In this document: one piece after another, positions 55,848-64,000 of the stretch
Layout: each line of letters starts with the position of its first letter
How positions within the stretch are numbered: the stretch's first letter is position 1
From: Psychromonas sp. CD1
GTDB taxonomy: Bacteria > Pseudomonadota > Gammaproteobacteria > Enterobacterales > Psychromonadaceae
Assembly: GCF_002239585.1 (NCBI RefSeq)
Contig: NZ_NDFH01000003.1
Location: 1,054,001 to 1,118,000, forward strand
DNA: 64,000 nt
Direction: 5' to 3'
The notes under the pieces: generated by a model
The model's database searches: none
What the model was told of the DNA's origin: nothing
What the model saw: the letters and a program-made list of their open reading frames with translations, nothing else
Made by a program: the position numbers and the translations under genes

Positions 55848-56924
55848 TTATAGTACGTTGATTGCATTAAGATCAGAGAACGCTTTCTCTAAACGAACAA
55901 CCACCGATTCTTGGCCTGCACGCAACCAAGCTCGTGGATCATAATGTTTTTTGTTTGGAGCATCTTCACCCGTTGGATTGCCGATTTGGCCTTGTAAGAA
56001 ATCATGGTTTTTAGCTTCGTAACCACGAACACCATCCCAACATGCCCACTGCGTATCAGTATCGATATTCATTTTCACAACACCATAGCCAATAGATTCT
56101 TTGATTTCAGATTCTGTTGAGCCTGAGCCACCATGGAAAACGAAGTTTAATGAATTATCCGCAAGATCATGTTTCTTACAAACAAACTCTTGTGAATCAC
56201 GTAAAATAGTAGGTGTTAATTTAACATTACCAGGCTTGTATACACCGTGTACATTACCGAAAGATGCAGCAATAGTGAAACGTGGGCTGATTTTAGAAAG
56301 TTCTATATATGCATAATCTACATCTGAAGGTTGAGTATAAAGTAATGAGTCATCCATATCAGAATTATCAACGCCGTCTTCTTCACCACCAGTACAACCA
56401 AGTTCAATTTCAAGCGTCATATCTATTTTAGCCATACGAGCAAGATATTTTGCACAGGTTGCAATGTTTTCTTCTAGCGTTTCTTCACTTAAATCGATCA
56501 TGTGTGAAGAGAAAAGAGGTTTTCCGGTTGCTTCAAAATGCGCTTCAGAAGCCAATAATAACCCATCAATCCAAGGTAGTAGTTTTTTAGCAGCATGGTC
56601 AGTATGTAGAATAACAGGAACGCCATAAGCTTCAGCCATTGCATGTACATGCTTCGCACCCGTCACCGCACCTAGAATTGCAGCTTCGTGACCTTCAAGT
56701 TTTAGACCTTTACCCGCATTAAATACAGCTCCACCATTGGAGAACTGAATAATTACAGGAGCTTTCACTTTCGCTGCAGCTTCAAGTACTGCATTAATTG
56801 AATCAGAACCAATTACATTGACAGCTGGCAAAGCAAATTTGTGTTCTTTTGCTACTGCAAATACTTTTTGCACATCATCGCCAGTAATAACACCAGGTTT
56901 TACAACATCTAAGATCTTAGTCAT
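55848..56924 (-). CDS. fbaA: Class II fructose-bisphosphate aldolase
   Basis: A 358-residue zinc aldolase: fructose 1,6-bisphosphate to dihydroxyacetone phosphate and glyceraldehyde 3-phosphate. Zinc/catalytic blocks: PVILHTDHAAKKLLPWIDG, LEIELGCTGGEEDGVDN, FGNVHGVYKPGNVKL, FVFHGGSGSTESEI and VKMNIDTDTQWA. It starts 87 bp after a terminator behind pgk; order pgk-fbaA is as in E. coli. Confidence 0.96.
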   Translation of the reverse strand: MTKILDVVKPGVITGDDVQKVFAVAKEHKFALPAVNVIGSDSINAVLEAAAKVKAPVIIQFSNGGAVFNAGKGLKLEGHEAAILGAVTGAKHVHAMAEAYGVPVILHTDHAAKKLLPWIDGLLLASEAHFEATGKPLFSSHMIDLSEETLEENIATCAKYLARMAKIDMTLEIELGCTGGEEDGVDNSDMDDSLLYTQPSDVDYAYIELSKISPRFTIAASFGNVHGVYKPGNVKLTPTILRDSQEFVCKKHDLADNSLNFVFHGGSGSTESEIKESIGYGVVKMNIDTDTQWACWDGVRGYEAKNHDFLQGQIGNPTGEDAPNKKHYDPRAWLRAGQESVVVRLEKAFSDLNAINVL

Positions 56925-57010
56925 GAGATATATCCTATCTATTTTAGTTAAATTAAATTTGGTTTAATTTCGCGCGTAGTTTACACAATTACACAACAAA
57001 AAAAAAGGTA

Positions 57011-57033
57011 AAAAAACGAGGCTTAAGCCTCGT
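57011..57033 (-). terminator. Terminator between pgk and fbaA
   Basis: ACGAGGCTTAAGCCTCGT is a perfect palindrome followed on the minus strand by TTTTTTACC. It lies 14 bp past the pgk stop, so it should reduce pgk-to-fbaA read-through. Confidence 0.88.
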
Positions 57034-57046
57034 CTGAAATAATTTA

Positions 57047-58219
57047 TTAGTCGTTTGCACGTAGTTCTAACATTGCCACTGCAGGTAATTTTTTACCTTC
57101 GACAAATTCAAGGAAGGCGCCACCTCCCGTAGAAATGTATGAAACATCCGCTGTAATGCCGAATTTATCAATCGCAGCTAAGGTATCTCCACCTCCTGCA
57201 ATAGAAAATCCATCTGAATCTGCGATAGCTTGAGCAATACCTCGTGTTCCTTCCTCAAAGTTTTTAAATTCAAATACACCAACGGGACCATTCCAAAGAA
57301 TCGTTTTTGCACCTTTAATTATATCCGCTAAGACCTTTATAGAATCAGGTCCTAAATCAAAAATCATGTCATCGTCTTCAACGTCTGCAACATTTTTTAT
57401 TACTGCTTCTGCATTTTCATCGAAGGCTTTAGCACAAGCAACATCTGTTGCTACTGGAATAGAGCATTTTTCCATTAACTCTTTCGCTTTGCTCACTAAA
57501 TCTGCTTCATATAATGATTTACCGACATTGTGCCCTTGTGCCGCAATGAACGTATTTGCAATACCACCACCAACAACAAGTTGATCTGCAATTTTAGATA
57601 ATGATTCAAGTACCGTTAATTTAGTCGACACCTTAGAGCCACCTACAATAGCAACAAGAGGACGAGCAGGTTTATCCATCGCTTTGCCTAACGCTTCTAA
57701 TTCCCTTGCAAGTAGAGGGCCTGCACACGCAACAGGGGCAAATAAACCAATACCGTTTGTTGACGACTGAGCGCGATGCGCTGTGCCAAAAGCATCCATA
57801 ACATAAACATCACATAATGCAGCAAGTTGCTTTGATAAAGTTTCATCATTTTTCTTTTCGCCTTTATTAAAGCGAACATTCTCAAGGACAGCAACCTCAC
57901 CTGTTTTTAATTCAACACCATTTAAATAGTCAGTCACTAAACGTACCGGTACATCTAATGCATCATTTAAATAATCAACAACAGGTTGTAAAGAAAAAGC
58001 TGCATTTTCTTCAGCCGAGCCACCTTCGGTTGGTCGACCAAGATGTGAAGTGATCATCAGTTTAGCACCTTTCTCTAGAGCTAACTTGATGGTGGGAATA
58101 GAAGCCCTAATACGCGCATCTGAAGTGACTTTACCATCTTTTATTGGCACATTTAAATCTTGACGAATAAATACTCGTTTACCCGTTAAATCTAAATCTA
58201 GCATTTTTTTTACTAACAT
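57047..58219 (-). CDS. pgk: Phosphoglycerate kinase
   Basis: A 390-residue glycolytic kinase: 1,3-bisphosphoglycerate + ADP to 3-phosphoglycerate + ATP. Blocks: [64 protein letters not shown] and [21 protein letters not shown] six bases upstream supports ATG 58219. The E. coli upstream partner epd is absent. Confidence 0.97.
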   Translation of the reverse strand: MLVKKMLDLDLTGKRVFIRQDLNVPIKDGKVTSDARIRASIPTIKLALEKGAKLMITSHLGRPTEGGSAEENAAFSLQPVVDYLNDALDVPVRLVTDYLNGVELKTGEVAVLENVRFNKGEKKNDETLSKQLAALCDVYVMDAFGTAHRAQSSTNGIGLFAPVACAGPLLARELEALGKAMDKPARPLVAIVGGSKVSTKLTVLESLSKIADQLVVGGGIANTFIAAQGHNVGKSLYEADLVSKAKELMEKCSIPVATDVACAKAFDENAEAVIKNVADVEDDDMIFDLGPDSIKVLADIIKGAKTILWNGPVGVFEFKNFEEGTRGIAQAIADSDGFSIAGGGDTLAAIDKFGITADVSYISTGGGAFLEFVEGKKLPAVAMLELRAND

Positions 58220-58589
58220 GATGTGTCCTCATTTAATTTTAAAATATAGAATTCTGAACTGACTATCTGTTTATAATGTCGTTGAGCAATGTAACATTTC
58301 CCATTACATCTGCTCGCGACTCTCATTATAAACGAAAGTTTTTGCTACATCGATCACAATAAGCATAATTTACCTTTTTAATAGGGGTGAGGTATTTGAT
58401 TTATATCATTTGTATCAGCATTTTCGGAAAAAACATGTCACTTTTATCAATGATTAAAACAAAAACAGACACCATCCCTTTAAATATATATAAAAATAAT
58501 TATCTACTGAACTGTTTATTTTTAAATAACATCAGTATGAACATCTAAAGATTTTGACTTACTAAAACAATAATAAAAGACAAAAAAAA
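58220..58589. other. pgk upstream region
   Basis: 370 bp, AT-rich, no gene. It should carry the pgk promoter on the minus strand. A weak inverted repeat ATGTAA / TTACAT lies near 58290-58310; nothing else is supported. Confidence 0.4.
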
Positions 58590-59222
58590 CCATGGAACCC
58601 TGCTTATCCAAGATCTTTAAACAAAAAAGCACATCCTACTCGTTAAAGTACCACCAATACGGGGTAATGTCTTATCAAAGAAATCATCAATGCTCTGTCG
58701 AAATTCTTTGTCCGTTGCGAAATACTTATTATTTCTGGCGTACTCATTCATCACTTTCCACAACCGTTCAATCGGGTTTAAATTGGGACTGTAAGGTGGT
58801 AAATAATGTAGCTGAATAGCGAGCTTTTTTGCTTTTTTATGACGACTTCACTGCGATGATATTCTGCACCATCAAGTATTAAATGGATGGTTTATTTGTT
58901 ACGTACTGTTCTTTTATTAACTTGGAAAAATCAATAATGGATTCACCGTTTACTGTATCATATTGTTTAGTGATCGTATCTTGTATATGACCTAATATTA
59001 TTGGTCCTACAATATTCAATCTGGTTCGAATGCCTGTTGTTTTTATTGGTTTATCTACGGCAGTTTGTATCCAATCACAACTCACTTTAGTTGCCTGTAT
59101 TGGATGCATTGCATCCATAAATAAGATAGGCTCATCGCTTGCTACCGTATTCTTTAGTTCATGATATTCCTTAAAAAAGCATCCTGTTTTTTTGATCATA
59201 TTTGTGCGGAACACCTTTAAAT
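58590..59222 (-). mobile_element. IS630-family transposase remnant (catalytic part)
   Basis: Minus-strand frames give KGVPHKYDQKN, then (59214-58879) EPILFMDAMHPIQATKVSCD, KTTGIRTRLNIVGPIILGHI, and, after a frame change, LDGAEYHRSEVV, IQLHYLPPYSPNLNPIERLW, KVMNEYARNNKYFATDKEFR. The DDE landmarks (MDAMHP, LDGAEYH, YSPNLNPIERLW) are visible but the frame is broken at least twice and the N-terminal HTH half is missing. Its 5' break point falls in the mltD 3' end. Confidence 0.88.
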
Positions 59223-61097
59223 TCTGCCCTCTAGACTATTCCACCGCTTCAAATCCGCGACTTTAACATCATATTTCTGTGCGATAATACCTAATGAATC
59301 ACCTAAACGAACATCATAACTCACCGTGTTTTTGCGTGAACGATTCGCTTCATTGATATAAATTTTTAGTGTTTCACCTATTTTAATATATTCATTTCTA
59401 GGTAAAGTATTCCAACGTTTTAAATCGGCCACACTCACCTTATGTTTTTGTGCAATAACGCTTAATGAATCACCACGACGAATATTATAACTAAATAAGC
59501 GAACAGGGGTGTATTTAGAGTCGCTAATATATACTTTTAATATGTCCCCATGTTTTATATATTTTTTTTCTGACAGACTATTCCAACGTTTTAAATCAGC
59601 CACACTCACCTTATATTTTTGTGCGATAACGCCTAATGAATCACCACTACGAATATTATAGTTTACCAATCGAATATCTTTATTTTGCATTACTTTATGC
59701 AGTTCTTTCCAAATCGTTAATTTTTGTCCTACACGCAATGTTTTATTAGATCGAATATGATTCCATCTTTTAATATCGTTACTCGTTACTTTGTAATATC
59801 GACTAATATCCCAAAGTGTATCGCCTTCAACCACTGTATATGCAATAGCACGTTTTCTCTTACTCTTTTGCCGTAACGCACGTGCAAATTGTTGAGATTT
59901 ACGGTACATATCCGATTTATCTAATTCACTTACGATCGGAACCAATAAGGTTTGTCCTATTTTAATCAATGAGCCATTAAGATCGTTAATAGTACGCAAT
60001 ACATAAGACGTCGTGCTATAACGCATCGCAATTACGCTCAAACTGTCCCCATTCTCTACTTTATAACGGTTCCAATGAATACGTTTACTTTTATCACTCT
60101 GCGCTAATTTAGTCGTAAATGATTTAACGACATGGGTAGGGATAAGTAATTTATGTGGACCATCTGGCGATGTTGCCCAATGATTAAATGCAGGATTAAT
60201 CAATAGAATTTCAGCGACTGATAATTCTGCGATTTCTGCAGCATAGGTGAGATCAAGCTGCGATTTCGTATCAACATAAGTTAATACTTTTTTATTCGGG
60301 ATCACCGGAAGCTCTATCCCATACTTTTTATGATTACGCAAAATATCAACGAGCGCTAATAATTTTGGCACATATTCTTGTGTTTCTTTAGGGAGGTTTA
60401 AATTCCAAAAATCAATCGGCTTATTATTTCTCTTATTTTTCCTAACTGAGCGTTGAACTCGACCTTCGCCTGAGTTGTAAGCAGCGATAGCATACAACCA
60501 ATTATTATCGAGATATTTATATAAATACGTCATATAAGTCAAGGCGGCAGCTGTTGAGGCATAAACATCGCGTCGTCCGTCGTACCACCAATCTTGTTTT
60601 AAAGAAAAACGTTTTCCCGTTTCAGGCATAAATTGCCATAAACCTGAAGCATTGGCGGGTGAGTAGGCAAAGGGATCAAACGTACTCTCTATAATAGGCA
60701 TCAAAACAAGCTCAAGGGGAAGATTTGCCTCTTCTATTTGCTCGACTATTAGATATAAAAAGGGCTCTGCACGTTTTGAAATAGATCTCAGATAATTAGG
60801 GTTTCTTAAAAAATAATCACGCTCTTTTTTTATTCGAGCATTGTCTGGAATATCGAAAGTAAAACCTTGCGCTATTTTTAACCATAAATTATCTTTTGAT
60901 GTCCATACCTTTTGTGGGTTTAAATCTTCAACAGATTCATCGGCGAGGTTTGCAAGCCCTTCTTCTAAGTCTATTTCCTCTGTAAATTCAATATTGTTTT
61001 TTGTTTTAAATGTTTCATTTCCTGATATCGCACTAAGATCCGTTGTTTGACAAGCTGTTAGAAAAAAGGTAAAAAAGCAAAGAATAAAAAACTTCAT
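59217..61097 (-). CDS. mltD: Membrane-bound lytic murein transglycosylase D, 3' end truncated by IS630
   Basis: A lipoprotein that cleaves the MurNAc-GlcNAc bond of peptidoglycan. Signal II peptide MKFFILCFFTFFLTAC (lipobox LTAC), SLT domain with catalytic Glu in PIIESTFDPFAYSPANASGL (about 135) and AYNSGEGRVQR, then LysM repeats at about 344, 419, 477, 536 and 592. The last LysM ends after LKRWNSL; GRI-stop comes from adjoining IS630 DNA, so the C-terminus is cut. The first four LysM units are whole, so activity is likely kept. ATG 61097 is chosen since the frame upstream (to 61250) overlaps gloB and lacks a signal. Confidence 0.9.
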   Translation of the reverse strand: MKFFILCFFTFFLTACQTTDLSAISGNETFKTKNNIEFTEEIDLEEGLANLADESVEDLNPQKVWTSKDNLWLKIAQGFTFDIPDNARIKKERDYFLRNPNYLRSISKRAEPFLYLIVEQIEEANLPLELVLMPIIESTFDPFAYSPANASGLWQFMPETGKRFSLKQDWWYDGRRDVYASTAAALTYMTYLYKYLDNNWLYAIAAYNSGEGRVQRSVRKNKRNNKPIDFWNLNLPKETQEYVPKLLALVDILRNHKKYGIELPVIPNKKVLTYVDTKSQLDLTYAAEIAELSVAEILLINPAFNHWATSPDGPHKLLIPTHVVKSFTTKLAQSDKSKRIHWNRYKVENGDSLSVIAMRYSTTSYVLRTINDLNGSLIKIGQTLLVPIVSELDKSDMYRKSQQFARALRQKSKRKRAIAYTVVEGDTLWDISRYYKVTSNDIKRWNHIRSNKTLRVGQKLTIWKELHKVMQNKDIRLVNYNIRSGDSLGVIAQKYKVSVADLKRWNSLSEKKYIKHGDILKVYISDSKYTPVRLFSYNIRRGDSLSVIAQKHKVSVADLKRWNTLPRNEYIKIGETLKIYINEANRSRKNTVSYDVRLGDSLGIIAQKYDVKVADLKRWNSLEGRI

Positions 61098-61137
61098 AAA
61101 TACAACCACTTGTAAGATATTAAAAAAAGCACAGAGT

Positions 61138-61914
61138 TTAACAAATAAAAACATCTTTGTATCTGCGCAATTTTGTAAAACAATGCAAAGCATCATGGAT
61201 CTCTTCACCCAATTGAGCCTGCAAGGCATTTTGTAAGGAACGTTGTTCACAACGTAAAAAAGGATTTATTATTTTCTCAATACCCAAAGTACTCGGCACG
61301 CTAGCTAACCCCTGTTGACGAAGTTTCGCTACTTTTTGCATGTATAAACGCAACGCATTGTTGTTAGGTTCTAAATGCAATGCAAAAATTAAGTTTTGTT
61401 GGGTGTATTCATGCGCACAATAAACTTTTATGCCATCGTCTAATTGAGTTATGCGCTGTAAAGATGTGAACATTTGCGCATAGGTTCCCTCCATCACTCG
61501 GCCACACCCAGCAGAAAAGAGAGTATCACCACAAAAAAGACTTTCTTGGTTATAATATGCAACGTGATCTAATGTATGCCCAGCAACAAACATCACGTTA
61601 AAAATTAATCTATTCTCAAAAAAAGAAAGTATTTGAGCATCAACAACTCGATTTGAGCCTGAAAATAGTTTATCTTTACTATAAATTGGGATCTCTTTTT
61701 TAAAATGCGTTAATAATTCTTTTATCCCTGCAACATGATCCTCATGATGATGCGTCACCAGAATGGCATCCACCGTTAGCTTTTCTTTTTCAAGTATACG
61801 TAATACTGGTTTTGCATCTCCAGGATCGACTAAAATACAATGCTGGCTTTGACTATCTTTAATAAGCCAAATATAGTTATCTTTAAATGCCTTGATAGTA
61901 ATAACATTATGCAT
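61138..61914 (-). CDS. gloB: Hydroxyacylglutathione hydrolase (glyoxalase II)
   Basis: A 258-residue metallo-beta-lactamase-fold enzyme that releases D-lactate and glutathione from S-lactoylglutathione in methylglyoxal detoxification. Metal ligands: THHHEDHVAG (about 54-63), VAGHTLDH, FCGDTLFSAGCGR and YCAHEYTQQN. It is divergent from the yafS-like gene (27 bp). Confidence 0.95.
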   Translation of the reverse strand: MHNVITIKAFKDNYIWLIKDSQSQHCILVDPGDAKPVLRILEKEKLTVDAILVTHHHEDHVAGIKELLTHFKKEIPIYSKDKLFSGSNRVVDAQILSFFENRLIFNVMFVAGHTLDHVAYYNQESLFCGDTLFSAGCGRVMEGTYAQMFTSLQRITQLDDGIKVYCAHEYTQQNLIFALHLEPNNNALRLYMQKVAKLRQQGLASVPSTLGIEKIINPFLRCEQRSLQNALQAQLGEEIHDALHCFTKLRRYKDVFIC

Positions 61915-61941
61915 AATATTCTCTCTTCTTAGAGGTTAAAA

Positions 61942-62667
61942 ATGAAGTTAGCCAAAACATCTCGAAAACTAAAACAACTGGTAGATTGGCAGCAACTTCC
62001 TCATGGTGAGGCATTGTTAAAACAAACTCAACAACGTATTGATGCCTATCTACCTCTTTCTTTCGGTTACAATCTGTTAAAACTAGGTAATTTGAGTTGT
62101 CAAATCGATACAACTCGTTCCGCTATACCTACTCAAATCAACTGCACGACACAAGGAAAAGGCATCGGTCTTTATGCTGAATTAGATCAGCTCCCATTAC
62201 AAGACTCTTGTATTGATCTCTGCATTCTTTCTCATGAACTTGATTTTTCAAACGACCCTCATCAATTATTACGTGAAATAGAGCGCGTCTTAACACTAAA
62301 TGGTGTCCTTATTGTGAGTGGTTATAATCCACTAAGTGTCTTCGGTTTAAAATTGTTATGTACGCCAAAAAAAGCTCAAAGTGCACGTTTATTTGCACCT
62401 AGCCGAGTTATTGATTGGTTACATCTTCTTGGTTATGAAATAAAAGAGCAACAACATTTTAATTTTCTTTCATATACAGGAAAACATCCGTTTCCGATGC
62501 ATATCGAAAAATTTGCTCAACGTTATCTGCCTTTATTTTGTAGTACTTATTTTATTGTAGCCAAAAAAAGTAGCACGCCGATGACCACAATTAAATCCCA
62601 CTTTAAATTTCGCCGTAAAATAACATTGCGCCAACCTGTTTCTACTCGTAATGTACACTTGAAGTAA
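61942..62667 (+). CDS. yafS: SAM-dependent methyltransferase, YafS-like
   Basis: A 241-residue class I methyltransferase lacking a clear GxGxG loop but with the later core strands: QLPLQDSCIDLCILSHELDF, EIERVLTLNGVLIVSGYNPL and a LFAPSRVIDWLHLLGYEI helix-strand. The position between gloB and rnhA is that of E. coli yafS. The substrate is unknown. The Lys/Arg-rich tail (KFRRKITLRQP) is a possible nucleic-acid-contacting extension. Confidence 0.8.
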   Translation: MKLAKTSRKLKQLVDWQQLPHGEALLKQTQQRIDAYLPLSFGYNLLKLGNLSCQIDTTRSAIPTQINCTTQGKGIGLYAELDQLPLQDSCIDLCILSHELDFSNDPHQLLREIERVLTLNGVLIVSGYNPLSVFGLKLLCTPKKAQSARLFAPSRVIDWLHLLGYEIKEQQHFNFLSYTGKHPFPMHIEKFAQRYLPLFCSTYFIVAKKSSTPMTTIKSHFKFRRKITLRQPVSTRNVHLK

Positions 62668-62678
62668 TAACGTTTATT

Positions 62679-63140
62679 TTATCCTTTGTAGCCGACATCC
62701 TCTTGTTGCGCGTCATTTTCAGCTGCCATTCTCGCTAAGTTATCGCAACACTCATTTTCTGGATGTCCTGAATGACCTTTAACCCAGTGCCAATGCACAA
62801 TATGTTTTTCTTGCGCTTTATCAAGCTCTTTCCAAAGATCTACGTTTTTAACCGGCGCTTTAGATGCTGTTTTCCAACCTCTCTTCTTCCAATTATGAAT
62901 CCACAACGTGATGCCTTGACGTACATATTGACTATCGGTTGTCAGGTCAACTTCACATTTTTCAGTTAAAGATTGTAACCCCTTAATACATGCAAGCATC
63001 TCCATTCGATTATTCGTGGTACGTAAATACCCTTCTGCAAGCTCTTTACGGTATTGATTAAAGATAAGTACGACACCATACCCACCAGGACCAGGATTAC
63101 CTAGACAAGATCCATCAGTATAAAGTTCTATTTTTTTCAT
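62679..63140 (-). CDS. rnhA: Ribonuclease HI
   Basis: A 153-residue RNase H cutting RNA in RNA-DNA hybrids. Active-site carboxylates are in [14 protein letters not shown] (Asp), [13 protein letters not shown] (Glu), [11 protein letters not shown] (Asp) and the C-terminal [10 protein letters not shown] (Asp), with the [11 protein letters not shown] handle region. Divergent from dnaQ by 50 bp, the classic rnhA-dnaQ arrangement with overlapping promoters. Confidence 0.97.
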   Translation of the reverse strand: MKKIELYTDGSCLGNPGPGGYGVVLIFNQYRKELAEGYLRTTNNRMEMLACIKGLQSLTEKCEVDLTTDSQYVRQGITLWIHNWKKRGWKTASKAPVKNVDLWKELDKAQEKHIVHWHWVKGHSGHPENECCDNLARMAAENDAQQEDVGYKG

Positions 63141-63190
63141 AATTCACCCATAACTTTGCTAAACTCAATTTTTAGGCACTATAGATAGAG

Positions 63191-63907
63191 ATGATGATGA
63201 ACACAAGTAAAGTGAATCGACAAGTCGTTTTAGATACAGAAACAACAGGAATGAATAAAGATGGTGCCATTTATCTTGGTCATCGGATCATCGAAATCGG
63301 TTGTGTAGAGATCATTAATCGACGCTTAACAGGTCGTCATTATCATGTGTATCTACAGCCAGATAGAGAAGTTGATCCTGAAGCTGTCACCGTGCATGGG
63401 ATCACCGATGAGTTTTTACAAGACAAGCCTCACTTCTCCGATATTGCAGATGATTTTATAAACTTTATCAAAGGTGCTGACTTAGTTATCCATAACGCCC
63501 CCTTCGATGTTGGTTTTATGGATCAAGAATTCCGCTTTTTAAACAAAAAAACACAACCCACAGAACAAATAGCCAGCGTAACTGATACGCTAGTAATGGC
63601 AAAAAAAATGTTTCCGGGAAAACGCAATAACTTAGATATACTTTGCGATCGCTACGGCATTAATACCAAACACAGAACATTACATGGTGCATTGTTAGAT
63701 GCTGAAATATTAGCCGATGTTTATCTTTTAATGTCAGGAGGACAAAGCAAGCTAAATCTCAGCAATGATCTTGATAATATGAATAGTCATACACGCCGAC
63801 CAAGAGAATCTTCTCAGCCACTGTGCATTATTCATGCAACTGAAGATGAAAATAAAGCACATATCCAACGTTTGCAATTAATAAAGGACAGTTTATGGCT
63901 CTCATAA
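63191..63907 (+). CDS. dnaQ: DNA polymerase III epsilon subunit (3'-5' proofreading exonuclease)
   Basis: A 238-residue proofreading subunit. Exo motifs: I VLDTETTGM (Asp, Glu), II VIHNAPFDVGFMD, III KHRTLHGALLDAEILADVY. The C-terminal tail after residue ~190 is the linker for alpha-subunit binding. Three consecutive ATGs at 63191-63199 are possible starts. Its last 13 bp overlap the start of a secreted-protein gene. Confidence 0.96.
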   Translation: MMMNTSKVNRQVVLDTETTGMNKDGAIYLGHRIIEIGCVEIINRRLTGRHYHVYLQPDREVDPEAVTVHGITDEFLQDKPHFSDIADDFINFIKGADLVIHNAPFDVGFMDQEFRFLNKKTQPTEQIASVTDTLVMAKKMFPGKRNNLDILCDRYGINTKHRTLHGALLDAEILADVYLLMSGGQSKLNLSNDLDNMNSHTRRPRESSQPLCIIHATEDENKAHIQRLQLIKDSLWLS

Positions 63908-64000
63908 AAAAAACATTTTTATTAATATTAATTTTCTGTGTAACAAACGTGGCGGTTGCCCATCTTGTTTATGCCCCCAATGATATTCCTTTACTCGATA
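63895..64000 (+). CDS. Partial gene for a secreted protein overlapping dnaQ
   Basis: From ATG 63895 (AGGA five bases upstream) the frame reads MALIKKTFLLILIFCVTNVA then VAHLVYAPNDIPLLD to the window edge. The first 22 residues form a signal peptide. The start overlaps the dnaQ 3' end by 13 bp in another frame, implying coupling. I cannot assign a family from 35 residues. Confidence 0.65.
   Translation, partial: MALIKKTFLLILIFCVTNVAVAHLVYAPNDIPLLD

Noticed and set aside
61098-61250. N-terminal extension of mltD
   Set aside because: It overlaps gloB in another frame and puts the lipoprotein signal inside the chain.
1-64000. CRISPR array, prophage, toxin-antitoxin or restriction-modification system
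   Set aside because: I saw no regularly spaced repeats, phage structural genes, or paired small toxin/antitoxin frames; the only repeats are the three tandem duplications and IS fragments.

Overview
The window is a stretch of chromosome from a low-GC marine gammaproteobacterium. Gene content and order (pepP-ubiH-ubiI next to ygfB, zapA and 6S RNA; dksA-gluQ-pcnB-folK-panBCD; mpl-ubiX; deoCBD-tsx-deoA-cdd; trmB/mutY-yggX; pgk-fbaA; gloB-yafS-rnhA-dnaQ) fit the Vibrionales/Alteromonadales side of the class. A Psychromonas-like organism is my best inference; no 16S gene is present to confirm it.

Layout. 1-5.7 kb: ubiquinone hydroxylases ubiI (cut by the window edge) and ubiH, pepP, ygfB, zapA, 6S RNA and serA. 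5.7-11.7 kb: minus-strand rlmF, a SufE/CsdE protein, mrcB and hrpB; hrpB's translation start lies in an 83-bp tandem duplication. 12-17.5 kb: plus-strand dksA, gluQ, pcnB (apparently started at AUU), folK and panBCD. 17.5-22 kb: an accessory island with the lactate-oxidation genes lutABC between two decayed, outward-facing IS6-family transposase copies. 22-26.4 kb: a SorC-family regulator divergent from tal and tkt, with a perfect 20-bp palindrome in front of tal. 26.4-26.8 kb: IS6-end and IS30 debris.

26.8-34 kb: a TrmB-like methyltransferase paralogue, the yadGH ABC exporter, hpt, ubiX, mpl, ppaC and a small secreted protein, then a CdaR-type sensor that has lost its DNA-binding half. 34.5-40.6 kb: a 1,520-residue single-chain acyl-CoA carboxylase (CT-alpha, helical linker, CT-beta, biotin carboxylase, biotin carrier) beside a short malic enzyme, together a plausible malonyl-CoA/NADPH supply module. 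41-43.4 kb: rpmE, an unrecognised 455-residue Cys-pair protein and an orphan IS630-type helix-turn-helix protein. 43.9-51.6 kb: a nucleoside salvage locus (nupC, deoC, deoB, deoD, a Tsx-like porin, deoA, a YgjV/acetyltransferase-like fusion, a tetrameric-type cdd). 51.7-64 kb: a Na+/alanine symporter, trmB, mutY, yggX, tRNA-Phe, fbaA, pgk, an IS630 remnant that has truncated mltD, gloB, yafS, rnhA, dnaQ and the start of a secreted protein.

Most genes are conserved housekeeping. The unusual material is the single-chain carboxylase, the IS6-bracketed lut island, the pcnB AUU start, three short tandem duplications in intergenic DNA (83, 40 and 23 bp) and the Cys-pair protein. I found no CRISPR array, prophage or recognisable defence system. 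All assignments come from reading the sequence; none was checked against a database.
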